A stretch of DNA of 5,986 nt from Thermoplasmata archaeon (GTDB lineage Archaea; Thermoplasmatota; Thermoplasmata; Thermoplasmatales; Thermoplasmataceae), in assembly GCA_021835265.1 (NCBI GenBank), contig JAKBQK010000240.1, positions 1 through 5,986 on the forward strand. Reading direction: 5' to 3'. Position 1 is the stretch's first letter. The number at the start of each line of letters is the position of its first letter. The translations under genes and the position numbers were made by a program. Shown here one piece after another: positions 5,891 through 5,986 of this stretch. The notes below the pieces were generated by a model that searched no databases, was not told where the DNA came from, and was given only the letters and a program-made list of their open reading frames with translations.

Positions 5891-5986
5891 CCTCAGTACA
5901 TCCTCCATTGCTATGTTTATGTCTGAAAATTTAATTTTATAACCAAGAGATTCTATTTTTTCTGATTTTATTAGCTGACTTTTTAG
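5876..5986 (-). CDS. 3' end of a convergent gene, possible NAD-dependent epimerase/dehydratase family
   Basis: The minus-strand frame is open from the window edge to a TGA at 5878-5876, giving 36 visible C-terminal residues; the other two minus frames are closed by stops. The peptide has the character of a real protein end: a Lys/Glu-rich segment, then SEKIESLGYKIKF, then SDINIAMEDVLRKK. The order 'Lys-x-x-x-Leu-Gly-Tyr-x-hydrophobic-x-Phe ... Ala-x-x-x-hydrophobic-Leu' resembles the C-terminal tail of extended short-chain dehydrogenase/epimerase proteins (for example the DUF1731 tail of YfcH-like proteins). That family guess rests on a short stretch and is tentative. The coding call is firmer, because the frame ends 16 bases from the ABC operon in the usual tight convergent arrangement with a shared terminator. 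The start and most of the gene lie beyond the window. Confidence 0.65.
   Translation of the reverse strand, partial: LKSQLIKSEKIESLGYKIKFSDINIAMEDVLRKKVN

Overview
The window looks like archaeal chromosomal DNA, most plausibly from the Thermoplasmata (Thermoplasma/Ferroplasma/Cuniculiplasma-like). This is an inference from several traits: AT-rich DNA, arginine written almost only as AGA/AGG, frequent ATA isoleucine codons, TATA-like boxes at archaeal distances from starts, short purine-rich ribosome sites, and an archaeal-style DtxR regulator with a CPHGNPIP motif. No rRNA, tRNA, mobile element or CRISPR array is visible. Species-level assignment cannot be made by eye, and an AT-rich thermophilic bacterium is not strictly excluded.

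Layout: (1) 1-524 (+), the 3' part of a DtxR/IdeR-type metal-dependent repressor cut by the window edge. (2) 557-1882 (-), a 12-helix major facilitator (MFS) transporter of the carboxylate/metabolite:proton symporter type, convergent with the regulator. (3) 1883-2342, a 460-base, very AT-rich divergent intergenic region with promoters for both flanking genes, two direct repeats that each copy one of the two gene starts, and a nested inverted repeat. (4) 2343-4091 and 4075-5859 (+), two overlapping genes for the halves of a heterodimeric ABC exporter. (5) 5876-5986 (-), the 3' end of a further gene whose C-terminus resembles NAD-dependent epimerase/dehydratase proteins. It is convergent with the ABC operon across a 16-base gap and a two-way hairpin terminator.

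The best-supported biology is the ABC pair. Each protein has one transmembrane domain and one nucleotide-binding domain. The first subunit lacks the catalytic glutamate (Asp instead) and the switch histidine (Leu instead) but keeps LSGGQ. The second has the catalytic Glu and His but an altered LSEGQ signature. Together they give one working and one degenerate ATP site, the asymmetric arrangement known from TM287/288, BmrCD, LmrCD and TAP1/2. The transported substrate cannot be read from the sequence. Nothing shows that the regulator controls the transporters.

No clearly new system is evident. The least explained part is the divergent intergenic region.
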